A DNA stretch of 64,000 nt from Paenibacillus solani (lineage in GTDB: Bacteria > Bacillota > Bacilli > Paenibacillales > Paenibacillaceae): positions 1,955,210 through 2,019,209 of the forward strand of contig NZ_LIUT01000001.1 of assembly GCF_001277345.1 (NCBI RefSeq), given 5' to 3'. Numbering within the stretch: position 1 is the first letter of the stretch; every line of letters begins with the position of its first letter. Position numbers and translations under genes: made by a program. Under the pieces are notes generated by a model, which was given only the letters and a program-made list of their open reading frames with translations, made no database searches and was not told the DNA's origin. Shown here piece by piece: positions 25,961-35,293 of this stretch.

Positions 25961-26884
25961 TTATTTCATATTATCAAGTTGCTCTTTTATAATATCTCTT
26001 TGAGCTTCTAATGAAATCGGGTCATTATATCGTGTTACGGATAAATCCAATTTAATGACTTTGCCCTCTTGAACCGCTTTGGAGTTTTTCCATACTGCCG
26101 TATCCGTAACAGGCGCCGGTTCATTCCCGATCGTTGCCAAAATGATAAAATCACCAACATATTTCGGAAGATCTTCATTCGACAAGGTGACATTAAATTG
26201 ATCTTTTGTAATTTCAGCCAATGCTTCAGGTTGTACAAATCCATATCCGTCATACAGTATTTCACCACCGCGGCCGTAGTCGGTATTAAACGATATTAGC
26301 CCTTTCGGAGAGGATTGAAAGATGGAGAGCGTCTTGCCTTTTATCAGCCCTTCATACTCAACGGCATCTTGAGCCATTGTCTCTTGCCATTCCTTTAACC
26401 AAGATTGTGCCTGTTCTTCTTCCCCGACCAGTTCTCCAAGTAATCGTGTATTATCTTTATAGGTACTAATCATGGAATCGAAGGTTACAGTAGCGGCAAT
26501 CTGTTTATATTTATTTAAGTTTGGCTCAGTAGCGGTGGCGATAATTAAGTCCGGTTTTAAATTCGTTATACTTTCAACTTTTTCCGGATCGATCCGTACG
26601 ATGCCTTCTGTAGCTTTATTAAGCACCTCATCTTGATCGACATAATAAGATACGCCCACAGGCATATGCCCAAACTTAATTAAAGCTCCTACGTATGCAG
26701 GATGAAGAACGACAATTCGTTGCGGATTAACAGGTACTTCTACTTTATCCCCGCTGTCTGTAGTGAACGTTTTGGTTTTACCTACGCTCGATTCGTTCTG
26801 TGTCGCTCCCTGTTCACTATTAGAGCAAGCCGCTAAAAAAATCAAAAGCAAGATGCTTATTAAAAGGAGTGATGTTTTTTTCAT
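25961..26884 (-). CDS. Iron-siderophore binding lipoprotein
   Basis: The 307-residue protein has a lipoprotein signal (MKKTSLLLISILLLIFLAAC, lipobox LAAC with Cys20). A class III binding fold follows, with VNPQRIVVLHPAYVGALIKFG near 52-72 and LKPDLIIATATEPN near 110-123. It captures ferric siderophore outside the membrane and hands it to the FecCD-type channel. Its ATG shares a base with the stop of the upstream reductase gene (TAATG). The Fur box at 27975 governs the whole unit. Confidence 0.9.
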   Translation of the reverse strand: MKKTSLLLISILLLIFLAACSNSEQGATQNESSVGKTKTFTTDSGDKVEVPVNPQRIVVLHPAYVGALIKFGHMPVGVSYYVDQDEVLNKATEGIVRIDPEKVESITNLKPDLIIATATEPNLNKYKQIAATVTFDSMISTYKDNTRLLGELVGEEEQAQSWLKEWQETMAQDAVEYEGLIKGKTLSIFQSSPKGLISFNTDYGRGGEILYDGYGFVQPEALAEITKDQFNVTLSNEDLPKYVGDFIILATIGNEPAPVTDTAVWKNSKAVQEGKVIKLDLSVTRYNDPISLEAQRDIIKEQLDNMK

Positions 26885-27939
26885 TATATTTTCTCCTCGT
26901 ATAAATATTTCTTGTTTCTTTCATCCAAAATATCATTATGTGAAGATACTAAAGCGGTTTTACCAGCGTCTGGTTCAATATATAATTTTGCGCAATTTAC
27001 AGCATTTGTTGCATCTTGATAGGCACCAGCGATCAGTTGCACTTTGCCATCGTATAAGACACAGTCCCCAGCTCCATAAACGCCGGGTACATCGCTATGT
27101 CCCATAGAACTACTTTTGATAAAGAAATTATCGACTAATTCCAGTTCTACCTTTTTCCCTTCCCCGCTAAAAAGTAAATTGTCCTTATGATAACCGTGAT
27201 TGACAAGCACCGCATCAGTTTCGATCTGAAAGACCTCGTCTTTCTTATTATTGTAAAGTGCTACTTCGGTAATATGATCCTTGCCTCTAAGTTCACGAAT
27301 CTCGGTATTATAGAGTATCTCCACACCATTATTGATGAGTTTCGTCCTGTTCGCTTCCAACCCTCTCATTTGATCCCCGCGATAAATTAAAGTAATACTC
27401 TTCGCAATCGGGGATAAATCATTCCCCCAGTCAATCGAGGTCGGACCGCCACCCGATATAAGCAATGACTTTCCTCTAAAGTCATTTACATCGAGTACCT
27501 TATAATAGAGGTTTTTATCTTCGAATTCAGATGCTCGCGGCACTTCAAGCTTCATATGGCTAATGACGCCACCCATTCCAATAGCAATAATGACAGTCTT
27601 GGAATAATGAGTGCTTCCTGTTGCGGTAGTAAGTAAAAAAGAGCCATCTTCATCTTTTTCGATATTGGTTACGACTTGATCCAATACAACGGTTGGATTA
27701 AATGTGAGTCCTTGCTCAATGGATTGCTCAATTAATTCTCTGCCTGTCAAAGGAGGCATTCCGCCAACATCCCATATCATTTTTTGCGGATAAACATGAA
27801 CCTTGCCACCCAGCTTACTATCCGCTTCAATGATTTTCGTCTTCATTTCACGCAAACCTGCATAAAACGCTGCGAAAAGCCCGGCTGGCCCTCCGCCAAT
27901 GATAGTAATATCATAAAGTTCTTCCTGACTTCTTGACAC
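26884..27939 (-). CDS. Ferredoxin/flavodoxin-NADP reductase (thioredoxin-reductase-like)
   Basis: 351 residues with the FAD loop GGGPAGLFAAFYAGLR near 15-30, a second nucleotide loop ISGGGPTSIDWGNDL near 160-174 and GVYGAGDCV near 287. It lacks the CxxC redox pair of thioredoxin reductases, so it belongs to the YumC/IruO group of NADPH-dependent FNRs. Being first in a Fur-controlled siderophore operon, it likely supplies electrons to release iron from the imported complex, as IruO does in staphylococci. AACACTTGTTAAC-type leader; start taken as the ORF ATG. Confidence 0.85.
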   Translation of the reverse strand: MSRSQEELYDITIIGGGPAGLFAAFYAGLREMKTKIIEADSKLGGKVHVYPQKMIWDVGGMPPLTGRELIEQSIEQGLTFNPTVVLDQVVTNIEKDEDGSFLLTTATGSTHYSKTVIIAIGMGGVISHMKLEVPRASEFEDKNLYYKVLDVNDFRGKSLLISGGGPTSIDWGNDLSPIAKSITLIYRGDQMRGLEANRTKLINNGVEILYNTEIRELRGKDHITEVALYNNKKDEVFQIETDAVLVNHGYHKDNLLFSGEGKKVELELVDNFFIKSSSMGHSDVPGVYGAGDCVLYDGKVQLIAGAYQDATNAVNCAKLYIEPDAGKTALVSSHNDILDERNKKYLYEEKI

Positions 27940-27974
27940 TTGTTAACACATCCTTAATGTTCATTGTCATAATC

Positions 27975-27993
27975 GATAATGATTATCAATATC
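27975..27993. promoter_or_regulatory. Fur box
   Basis: GATAATGATTATCAATATC matches the 19-bp Fur consensus GATAATGATTATCATTATC at 18 positions. It lies 36 bp upstream of the reductase gene and explains iron repression of the reductase-binding protein-permease operon. Confidence 0.9.
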
Positions 27994-28143
27994 ATTTATT
28001 ATATATAGCGTTACATTTCTAGTCAATAGAGGTGCAGTTTTCTATCACAAAAATATATGACCTGGCGAACTGTCCATTTTAAGCCGTTTTGGGGGATGAG
28101 AGCTTATACGTCTATTGAGTCGAACATCCTAACTAGCAAAAAA

Positions 28144-28167
28144 AGCTCACGCTATTACAGCGTGAAC
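28144..28167. terminator. Hairpin terminator
   Basis: AGCTCACGCT and AGCGTGAACT pair around ATTAC, with an A-run on the left (T-run on the minus strand). It is positioned after the broken MBL gene on the minus strand. Confidence 0.7.
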
Positions 28168-28179
28168 TCCCCCTTTTAA

Positions 28180-28712
28180 AAGCATACATTCACCACCACC
28201 GGCGGTGTCTTTCTTCTTACTGCTAATCATATCTTTCTCGGACGCATCCTCAGCATCACCAGTGAACAGGAAGGAATTGTTTTTATATGTAACCCCGCAG
28301 AACTGCACTCCAATCATTCAAATCGTTACCGTAGGTTTTAACCGGAGCAACAAATTTTGCTGATACACCTTTTATAGGAATAATGACATCTTTCTTTGCA
28401 CCTTAATAGTTAATCCTTTCCTTTTAACCTCGAGCAAGAAATCCTTATAAGTATCTGTGGCATGCGATACTTTTGGCGCGTAGACCTCTTTAACCTTAAA
28501 TGCATTCAATACATCATCAAGATCGCCAATATGGTCGGCGTTAGGATGGGTGGCCACAATTGCATCTAAGGTAGTGACGCCAAGGTGCTTTAAATATTTC
28601 ACAACATTCTTTCCTTCCTTGTTGTCACCACCATCGATGAGAATGTATTCATTCTTTGGTGTGCGAATTAATGTAGAGTCGCCTTGATTGACTGAAAAGT
28701 AATATACTTGAA
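28180..28712 (-). pseudogene. MBL-fold metallo-hydrolase (ComEC C-terminal type), frameshifted
   Basis: The 5' part reads VYYFSVNQGDSTLIRTP and ILIDGG, then YLKHLGVTTLDAIVATHPNA followed by DHIGDLDDVL, the HxxxDH metal motif of ComEC-like beta-lactamase folds. After TIKVQRK the frame shifts to KDVIIPIKGVSAKFVAP and VKTYGNDLNDWS, then shifts again near FTGDAE-like codons. There is no start codon upstream of VYYFS. Several disruptions make it a pseudogene. Homologues are secreted or DNA-uptake-linked hydrolases. Confidence 0.6.
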
Positions 28713-28716
28713 GAGT

Positions 28717-29604
28717 TCACACTACTTGTTTACTCATATACCTAAGTCCTAAGTAGCGAGAGGCGATTGTATACATTTGATTGAAATGATTATCTGCAAA
28801 CTCCATAGTATTAGCAGCCAGTAACCCCCTATATTCCTCAATTTGTTCCGAGGTACCGCAGCGAAGAGGAATGTCTAGGAATAAAGAGCCATACCTAGCT
28901 TCTTCCCAATCAATAAAAATTACATCCGTATTGTTATGGACTAACACGTTTCCTGGATTAAGGTCGTTATGAATTAATGTTTGACTGCTCTCATCTTTTA
29001 TTACGTATTGTATATCCACGGAAATCGTATTTGCCACAGCTTCCACTAAAGGTATGTATTCTCCGAAGGTGGCTCTAAACTGTTCGTTCCCCTTAGCTGC
29101 TTGCCATTGGGGTTTCCACCGCTCGTATATCATCTTTTCAATATGGAAGCTGTCTACCTCAGGTTACCATGAAAGTTCTTTTCTTTGACCAAAGTTAGAG
29201 ATGTGAATATGTGATAGTGCACTCGGTTCACTTTTCTGAAGCAACCTAATATTTATAGTTTTATAATCCGTTTGATAATCAACATCCTGTAAACAAATAA
29301 GAGACCTTTCATCTATTTCAGAACCATATGACAGAGAAAAAGGCACACTTGCTTTTTGTGAGTAAAGCCTTGTTAGTATCAGCCGTTCTATCCTGGTAGC
29401 ATGTTTTGAAACAAGAGACAACTTCGAGGTTTCGTCAAGTATTTTTATTAGTACACTATGTCGCATTAACTCAACTGCTTGTAATCCCATATTAATTGCC
29501 TTACTTTCAATGCTTAAAACTTCTGCTTTAGGATCTATAAATTTCTTCACAGTCTCTTGTACCAATTTTAGGACATTATTATTTATTAACGTCAAGTTAC
29601 TCAC
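28717..29604 (-). pseudogene. Aminoglycoside-phosphotransferase-like kinase split by one in-frame stop
   Basis: The two frames 29164-29604 and 28717-29133 are the same frame: RKELSW, TAA, then PEVDSFHIEKMIYERWKPQW. Together they give about 295 residues with the APH catalytic loop HNDLNPGNVLV near 217-227 and the metal motif DWEEARYG near 236-243. A single base change of a sense codon to TAA at 29164-29166 explains the break. The family phosphorylates hydroxyls of antibiotics or metabolites. It could be a true pseudogene or be partly read through. Confidence 0.7.
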
Positions 29605-29683
29605 CCACTCATTTAATACTTTACCGAATTATACCGTAGTTCTAAGCTTTAGTGTGAAAAAGAGTTCTATACAACTTGTTCTA

Positions 29684-29773
29684 CTAACCTGCCCGTTAGC
29701 TTAATGAATTGCATGGAAACATAGTTAGATACTTATCTAATCGGTAATCGGCTCATGTTCTTGTCCATCGACA
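29684..29773 (+). repeat. Boundary motif plus partial dispersed element, copy 4
   Basis: CTAACCTGCCCGTTAGCTTA (29684 on) is the best preserved form of the motif, itself containing CTAAC/GTTAG inverted halves. ATCGGTAATCGG and one unit ending TGTTCTTGTCCATCGACA follow; the inverted pair and hairpin are missing. To the right, about 30 codons of minus-strand reading (MLINLFVGLLAYKPSSDDGR) end at the element, apparently another gene 3' end. Confidence 0.85.
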
Positions 29774-30058
29774 AAATAAGGCATTCACACAGCACCGAAC
29801 ATATCACCCATTGTACCCCTACCATCATCTGAACTCGGTTTATACGCGAGTAACCCTACAAATAAATTGATAAGCATTGCGTCCGGATGATTGACAGTTA
29901 ACACGGATGCATTATTTGATGTTCGGATTGTTGATATACAATACTCGGATTTTATTATCTACACTGGGTACCCCTATTTTTGTTTGTCAGCAATGGTAGG
30001 TCTCTTAGGCAAATCTAGCTTCTCATATTTTCAAGTGTTCCGAATAATTCCTGGCGGC

Positions 30059-31390
30059 TTAGCAGAACTTCATTGTAACCACCCCACCAGAATCGCAGTT
30101 GCGCAGTTCTAGTTGTCCTGCGTGCGTTTTAGCTACTTGTGCTGCAAACCAAAGGCCAAGGCCATTGTGTCCATCGGCGCCACGCGCTGCATCTCCGCGC
30201 CATAGACGCTCTGTCGCATGGTGTAACGCCGCCTTGCTAAAACCGGGGCCTTCATCACACACAGTAACTTGCCAGCCGCCATCTATCATGCTGCTTTCCA
30301 AATACACGTTTCCCCCCGCCGGTGTATGCTCGATGGCATTCTTCACCACATTATCGAGGGCACGAAGTAAATGATCTTTCTGAATGCTCGCAGCACCCTT
30401 CAGGCCATTTTGGGTTTGCAGGCAAACTCTCTTGGCTTCTGCAATAGCTATTATGCTCTGGCAAAGCTCGTCAAACATGGTGGGCAGGCAGGTGTTTTCA
30501 AATGCCTCATTCGCACCGGTGGAGGTTTCTAGCAGGCTGGCAACATACTGCTTGGCCCGATCGTTGCTTACCACAATGGTTTCCACCATTTTGCGGCTGC
30601 TCTCAGGCAGTTTTTCATCCAGCAGAAGCTCGGCGTTGCCTCCAACCAGGGTGAGTGGGGTTTTTAAATCATGCGCGAGTGCTGCCATTTCCGCCTCGCG
30701 TTCTTGCTGTGCCTCCCATTGGGATGACAGGGATCTGTACAATGCCTCCCGCATATGCTCCATAGCATCGAGCGCCTGATCGTACTCCCGTATGCCGGCG
30801 TGGGGAATTGTGAAATCCAGCTCCTGCGCGCCTACCTTCTTGCTCACCTCGCTGAACAGCTTCAGCTTGCCGGCGAGGCGCCGACGAAGCCACAGGGTGT
30901 TGAACAGCAGACAAAGCAACAATGTCACAACAAGCGTGGCCAGCCCCAGGTATTCCGCGGGGGGAAGCATGTCGCGCAGTACAGGATTGACAAACTCCGC
31001 CCTGAAATGCCAGCGAAGGATTACGGTGCTTCCATCCGCGTAGGTGTGCCGCGAAACATCTATGCTGTTGGCGTCCTCCTGTAAACACCCGGCCAGGACT
31101 TCCAGCTTCTTTCCCTCTACGTTGCTTTCCAACACTTCGCCGTTCCGGCCAAACAAAGCATATTCGGCCAGAAAATCATTACCAGGAGAAACAAAGGTTG
31201 TTGGCTCTCCGGCCAGCATTTGCTCCACCTGTTGGTTGGAGACGGCCCCCTGGTAAGTAACGCCAGTGTTTTGAAACCGCACCATGACGAAATACCATAC
31301 CAGGCAACATAACAGCATACAGCAAAGCATGACGATGGCAAAGCGTAAAAGCACAAAAGAAAGGCTTACCGAACGCTGTCTTTTCGCCAT
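30059..31390 (-). CDS. Sensor histidine kinase (VanS/lantibiotic-type)
   Basis: The protein has two membrane helices (near 12-38 and 125-150 of the MAKRQRS form) around an extracellular loop, a HAMP-like linker, an H-box LAHDLKTPLT, an N-box DNVVKNAIEHT and a G-box GHNGLGLWFA. ATG at 31390 is preferred over the ORF start at 31408 because GGGGGGTAGGC lies ahead of it; it overlaps the response regulator by 25 bp. It probably senses a cell-wall-active peptide and drives the adjacent ABC transporter. Its GC-rich codon use differs plainly from the AT-rich transporter genes beside it. Confidence 0.85.
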   Translation of the reverse strand: MAKRQRSVSLSFVLLRFAIVMLCCMLLCCLVWYFVMVRFQNTGVTYQGAVSNQQVEQMLAGEPTTFVSPGNDFLAEYALFGRNGEVLESNVEGKKLEVLAGCLQEDANSIDVSRHTYADGSTVILRWHFRAEFVNPVLRDMLPPAEYLGLATLVVTLLLCLLFNTLWLRRRLAGKLKLFSEVSKKVGAQELDFTIPHAGIREYDQALDAMEHMREALYRSLSSQWEAQQEREAEMAALAHDLKTPLTLVGGNAELLLDEKLPESSRKMVETIVVSNDRAKQYVASLLETSTGANEAFENTCLPTMFDELCQSIIAIAEAKRVCLQTQNGLKGAASIQKDHLLRALDNVVKNAIEHTPAGGNVYLESSMIDGGWQVTVCDEGPGFSKAALHHATERLWRGDAARGADGHNGLGLWFAAQVAKTHAGQLELRNCDSGGVVTMKFC

Positions 31391-32040
31391 TTGTAGCCTA
31401 CCCCCCAAACGGTTTCTATGGGGCTGAGTCCGCCCGCTTTCAGCTTGGCGCGGATATTTTTGATGTGCTCCGCAACGGCCGACGAATCGCCCTCGGCGTC
31501 AAAGCCGAAAACCGCTTCGTATAATTGTTCTTTGGTAAACACCTGTCCGGCGTGCAGGACCAGGTGCTCACAGATGGCGTATTCACCCTTGGTAAAAGGC
31601 AGTGTGTGTTCGCCCGCGATGGCCACTTTTGCCTGCATATCAAAGCGCACACCGCCTTGACTTAGGGTGTGGGTCGGTTGCCGCACCTCCCGCCGCAGAT
31701 GGGCGTTTACCCGTGCGCGCAGCTCCGCAATACTGAAGGGTTTTTTAATGTAATCATCGGCGCCCAAGCCAAAGCCCTGTACAAGGGCCGCGTCTTCCGC
31801 CTTGGCGGTCAGGAACAGTATGGGGCAGTCCACCTCGGCACGAATACGGCTGCAAAGGGAAAAACCATCCTCGACGGGCATCATCACATCGAGCAGCAGC
31901 AGGTCATACAGATGGCATCGTGCGGGCTGCACGGTAGTGGAATCCGTTTCGGTGTCTACCTGGTGACCGTCCTTTTCCAGGGCAGCACGCACCAGGGCCA
32001 GCATATCAAGGTCATCATCGACCACTAACAGTTTCGGCAT
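31366..32040 (-). CDS. OmpR-family response regulator
   Basis: 224 residues: receiver domain with D8-D9-D10 acidic pocket, phospho-acceptor D in LLLLDVMMP near 54, and K in IKKPFS near 101, then a winged-helix DNA-binding domain with AEHIKNIRAKLK and VWGVGYKW at the end. It partners the histidine kinase and is preceded at 18 bp by the lantibiotic-type ABC genes, the order seen in lantibiotic immunity loci. Base composition is GC-rich, like the kinase. Confidence 0.88.
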   Translation of the reverse strand: MPKLLVVDDDLDMLALVRAALEKDGHQVDTETDSTTVQPARCHLYDLLLLDVMMPVEDGFSLCSRIRAEVDCPILFLTAKAEDAALVQGFGLGADDYIKKPFSIAELRARVNAHLRREVRQPTHTLSQGGVRFDMQAKVAIAGEHTLPFTKGEYAICEHLVLHAGQVFTKEQLYEAVFGFDAEGDSSAVAEHIKNIRAKLKAGGLSPIETVWGVGYKWRKDSVR

Positions 32041-32057
32041 AGCCTATCCCCCTTGTT

Positions 32058-32789
32058 TTACTCTTGTATGACTTTACCTTCCCATCTACTGAACCATAGT
32101 ATTGATAAAACTAGAATCATCGAAGTAATCATAATCAGAGAAATAATCCCCCAAAAAATAGGGGCACTTGAAAAGTCAAAAGCATTTTTTAAAAACCGAA
32201 CACCCCATTCCCAAGGAATGATCGGCCAAATTTCATCACCAATCGCATTTTCGAAGAAACCCGCTAAAATTGTACCAGATATCCCTAACAAAACAGAAAT
32301 ACTTGAACCAAACCTAAAAGCAATTGGTAAGTGTAATAAATATAAAAATAAGTTGCTAAATAAAAATATATAAAATAGGTCAAGATATAAATCAAAGTGC
32401 GTTACGCTGATATCTAAAAACAAATTGACTCCAATATAGAAACAAAGCTCATATATTATGATACTTATGCTTGAAAGAAATAGTAGAAAGAACAATTTCC
32501 CCAGATATACACCTCTTAGAGACTCCACTAAACCTAGAGCATTTTGAATATTGTTTATATTCCGATCTAATTGAATTAAAATTGGCACAACAATACCAAC
32601 AAAAATCGGATAGCCTATTTGTAATATAACGAAAAATAACCTCACATCAGAAATAATATGGTATCCAGCAAAAGCGTAATAAATTAAAAATAATGTTGTA
32701 ATCACTATAGGCAGTAACAAGTGCAATAAAATTATTGGAGTTCGTTTGATTTTGGTAAAGTTAGAACAAAACTCCCTTATCATCGTCAA
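32058..32789 (-). CDS. Lantibiotic-protection ABC permease, MutG/SpaG type
   Basis: 243 residues with six hydrophobic helices, starting MIREFCSNFTKIKRTPIILL, which matches permeases of lantibiotic self-protection and bacitracin-type detoxification transporters. It overlaps the preceding permease by 4 bp. With its partner and ATPase it would expel a membrane-bound peptide antibiotic. AT-rich. No lantibiotic structural gene is in the window, so it is resistance rather than producer immunity. Confidence 0.75.
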   Translation of the reverse strand: MTMIREFCSNFTKIKRTPIILLHLLLPIVITTLFLIYYAFAGYHIISDVRLFFVILQIGYPIFVGIVVPILIQLDRNINNIQNALGLVESLRGVYLGKLFFLLFLSSISIIIYELCFYIGVNLFLDISVTHFDLYLDLFYIFLFSNLFLYLLHLPIAFRFGSSISVLLGISGTILAGFFENAIGDEIWPIIPWEWGVRFLKNAFDFSSAPIFWGIISLIMITSMILVLSILWFSRWEGKVIQE

Positions 32790-33547
32790 TTGCGATACAC
32801 CTGCCTTCTATACCAGCGCGAAAACAAGGCGGAAAGAATCAGCATAGCAAGCACAGAAATCAATACCAGCAACGAGCTTTCTCCTAAATTCAAAATGTAT
32901 CTTGAATCGGCTTCGACCAATAATCCGTTTGGCAAGACTCCAAAACATGTAACCATAAACTTTGCAGGCCAGCTATATGGGAAGAACCAAAACAAAGGCG
33001 TCAAGGAAAAAAACAAACCACCTAACGCACTAGCAAACAAATTAATGATCACAGAACCAATAAATCCGATTTTTTGATCCAAAAATAAACAGAAAGGAAT
33101 CTGCCATAATAAAGAGAGCCACAATAAGCAGTATCCTAAAATAAAATATCCGGTATGACCAATTGCAACTGAAACACCTGACGATACGCCTTCGGAGATA
33201 ATAGTGATAAGCGATAGGAATAATGATATGATCAAATGATTAAGTGCTATCAAAATAGTTTTAGAAATAAATGTCTTCTTCAAGTCGATGGGCAAACTAT
33301 AAATAGTTCGGTATTTGTGTTTTTGATCCTTGTTATTTACTAAATGACATAAAATCACTATGGACAAAGATGCAATCGGCATACTCCAATTGCTGACCAT
33401 AGCACTTGAAAAACCGCCTAAACCAATACCAATAAATATGAATACCATAGATATCATAATTAAAGCTGTCGGAATCAATATAATAAGTTTTCTGAATAGA
33501 GAGCGCTTATATTTTAGGTTTTCTGCTTTCAAATAAGTTTGCAACAT
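32786..33547 (-). CDS. Lantibiotic-protection ABC permease, MutE/SpaE type
   Basis: 253 residues, six helices, N terminus MLQTYLKAENLKYKRSLFRK as in MutE/EpiE-type permeases. The start overlaps the ATPase stop (TGATG). It is the second membrane subunit of the three-gene transporter. Confidence 0.75.
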   Translation of the reverse strand: MLQTYLKAENLKYKRSLFRKLIILIPTALIMISMVFIFIGIGLGGFSSAMVSNWSMPIASLSIVILCHLVNNKDQKHKYRTIYSLPIDLKKTFISKTILIALNHLIISLFLSLITIISEGVSSGVSVAIGHTGYFILGYCLLWLSLLWQIPFCLFLDQKIGFIGSVIINLFASALGGLFFSLTPLFWFFPYSWPAKFMVTCFGVLPNGLLVEADSRYILNLGESSLLVLISVLAMLILSALFSRWYRRQVYRN

Positions 33548-34251
33548 CAGGAAACACGCTCCTGTCTAATGATATCCATAAACAGTTGTTCCAGGTTTCC
33601 ATTTGCATCAATTTTATCTTGATACAAAAGTGATCCATTGTATATGATCCCTATGTCATCGGCAACTTGCTCTACTTCGCTTAAAATATGACTGGATATA
33701 ATCACAGATATCCCGGACTCCGCAAAAGTCCGAATCATTTTCCTTAATTCTTCAATACCAAAAGGGTCTAACCCATTTGTAGGTTCATCTAAGACTAATA
33801 ATTTGGGGTTATTCAACAGCGCCAATGCGATACCCAACCTCTGTTTCATTCCCAACGAAAAATCGGATGTCTTTTTATTTTTAGCATCCATTAAGTCCAT
33901 TTTTTGTAAAACTTCATTGCATTTATTTGTTGAAATCCCCAAAAGAGTTGCTCGCACTTTTAAATTTTCAAATGCCGTTAAATTCTCATACAGTGGAGGT
34001 GATTCGATTAATGAACCAATATTCAATAAATCTTTTCGCATCCAAGGCTGATTGTTGAATAATATTTCACCTGAAGTTGGTCTGATAATTCCTGTAATCA
34101 TCTTCAAGAATGTTGATTTGCCAGCACCATTAGGTCCTAATAAACCGTAGACAGAATTTTTTCTTACAGACATAGATAAATCTTTTATTGCATATGTCTT
34201 TTTGAATTTTTTAGAAACATTGTTGGTTTTTATTATATAGTCATACATCAT
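33547..34251 (-). CDS. Lantibiotic-protection ABC ATPase, MutF/SpaF type
   Basis: About 234 residues from MYDYIIKTNNVSKKFKKTYA: Walker A GPNGAGKST, signature FSLGMKQRLGIALALL, Walker B LLVLDEPTNGLDP. I prefer the start at 34251 because AAAAGGAGTGAAGTT, which overlaps an upstream in-frame ATG at 34269, is its ribosome site. An inverted repeat GTTAC/GTAAC at 34272-34288 lies just upstream and may be a regulator site. First gene of the transporter unit. Confidence 0.85.
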   Translation of the reverse strand: MMYDYIIKTNNVSKKFKKTYAIKDLSMSVRKNSVYGLLGPNGAGKSTFLKMITGIIRPTSGEILFNNQPWMRKDLLNIGSLIESPPLYENLTAFENLKVRATLLGISTNKCNEVLQKMDLMDAKNKKTSDFSLGMKQRLGIALALLNNPKLLVLDEPTNGLDPFGIEELRKMIRTFAESGISVIISSHILSEVEQVADDIGIIYNGSLLYQDKIDANGNLEQLFMDIIRQERVS

Positions 34252-34417
34252 AACTTCACTCCTTTTCATTTGTTACTACTATGGTAACAGCCATTTTTAA
34301 GGAATTTATAAGGAAGAGGGCTACGGTATAAGGCGCCAGCGTTGAACACCTGACGGAACCAAGGCATATTGAGAGTTGTGGTATGCGTTTGTACATATTC
34401 CAGGGACCCGAGGGAAA

Positions 34418-34750
34418 TCAGTTTGAACAGAACCTCCCTCTGAGCCCTTTACTCCTGATAAGCGTGAACTCCACTGCCACTGTGCTGGGGCCACACTCGT
34501 GGAAGGAAATCAGCTTACCGTCCCGCGTCTTGTTCGGGTTCTTGCCATAGTCTATGCTTTCCGCGATGGTGGCGAGGATACTGCGCCCGGCATCGATATG
34601 CCGGGGCATCAGCCGGGTTGTCGCCATAAAGCCAGCCCTCCTTTCCGGTGAAAAAAATAGCAGGTGCGAGGTCCGCCCCCACGCCTGTTAGGGTGCTCAT
34701 GGTTTAGATGGATTTCATAAGGATGTTCAAATCGTCCAGCCCCCGCTGCT
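34418..34750 (-). pseudogene. Mobilisation module relic: relaxase N terminus after a MobC-like tail
   Basis: On the minus strand YKKQRGLDDLNILMKSI ends in a stop near 34707. A frame starting at 34627 reads MATTRLMPRHIDAGRSILAT and IDYGKNPNKTRDGKLISFHE. This is the opening of the relaxases found in integrative conjugative elements of gut-type Firmicutes (usual form MATTRLMPLHxGKGRT). The frame ends after 69 codons. No other transfer gene is present. Confidence 0.6.
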
Positions 34751-34822
34751 TTTTATAGGGCCTCGTGGAATGTAGGCACCTATTAGGGCACCAATTACTA
34801 CATCTTAATTTCTAATTTATTT

Positions 34823-34847
34823 GAGCCGCGGTTGCGGCTCTTTTTTT
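34823..34847 (+). terminator. Rho-independent terminator
   Basis: GAGCCGCGGTTGCGGCTC followed by seven T residues on the plus strand. No plus-strand gene ends here, so it belonged to a lost gene. Confidence 0.8.
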
Positions 34848-35007
34848 GTATTTCAAATAATAATTACTTCGAAATGTTGTTATTTGCGTAGCATCTTTTA
34901 TTGCTGACTAGCTGCTCCAATTGGTTCCTTCCAAACTGCGATACCATCACCTCCTAATCTCCGCTTTCCTAAGAACATTAGATCTTGTTAAATTGTTAAA
35001 CCGTTCC

Positions 35008-35066
35008 GCTAACCTCCCCGTTAGTTAAGAAAAAGGCAACCGCATAAAAAGCCGGCTGCCTTCAAA
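35008..35066 (+). repeat. Boundary motif with imperfect hairpin
   Basis: GCTAACCTCCCCGTTAGTTA is followed by AAAAAGGCAACCGC and GCCGGCTGCCTTC, which can pair as an imperfect stem. It is one of the motif copies without the dispersed element behind it. Confidence 0.65.
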
Positions 35067-35137
35067 TGTCTTCATTGAGCTGTATCCTCTTTAATATACA
35101 AATCGATCAAATAATAAAGACGTTAGTTACGTCATCC

Positions 35138-35293
35138 TTCCCGTTAGCTTAATGAAGTAGCATTGGGATTATTCATCTAATCGGTAATCGGACTATGTTC
35201 TTGTCCTCGGCTCGGGACAAAAACTTGTACCGATAAAACAAAAAAAGCCGCTAATAGCGACTTTCGATGGGACCATGTTCTTGTCCCTCGACA
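35138..35293 (+). repeat. Boundary motif plus dispersed element, copy 5 (shortened)
   Basis: TTCCCGTTAGCTTAATGAAG precedes ATCGGTAATCGG at 35180. One 20-bp unit is missing here, so the first unit runs directly into CGGGACAAAAACTTGTACCG. The GCCGCTAATAGCGACTTT hairpin and TGTTCTTGTCCCTCGACA follow. The right end interrupts a HAD gene 3' end. Confidence 0.88.
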
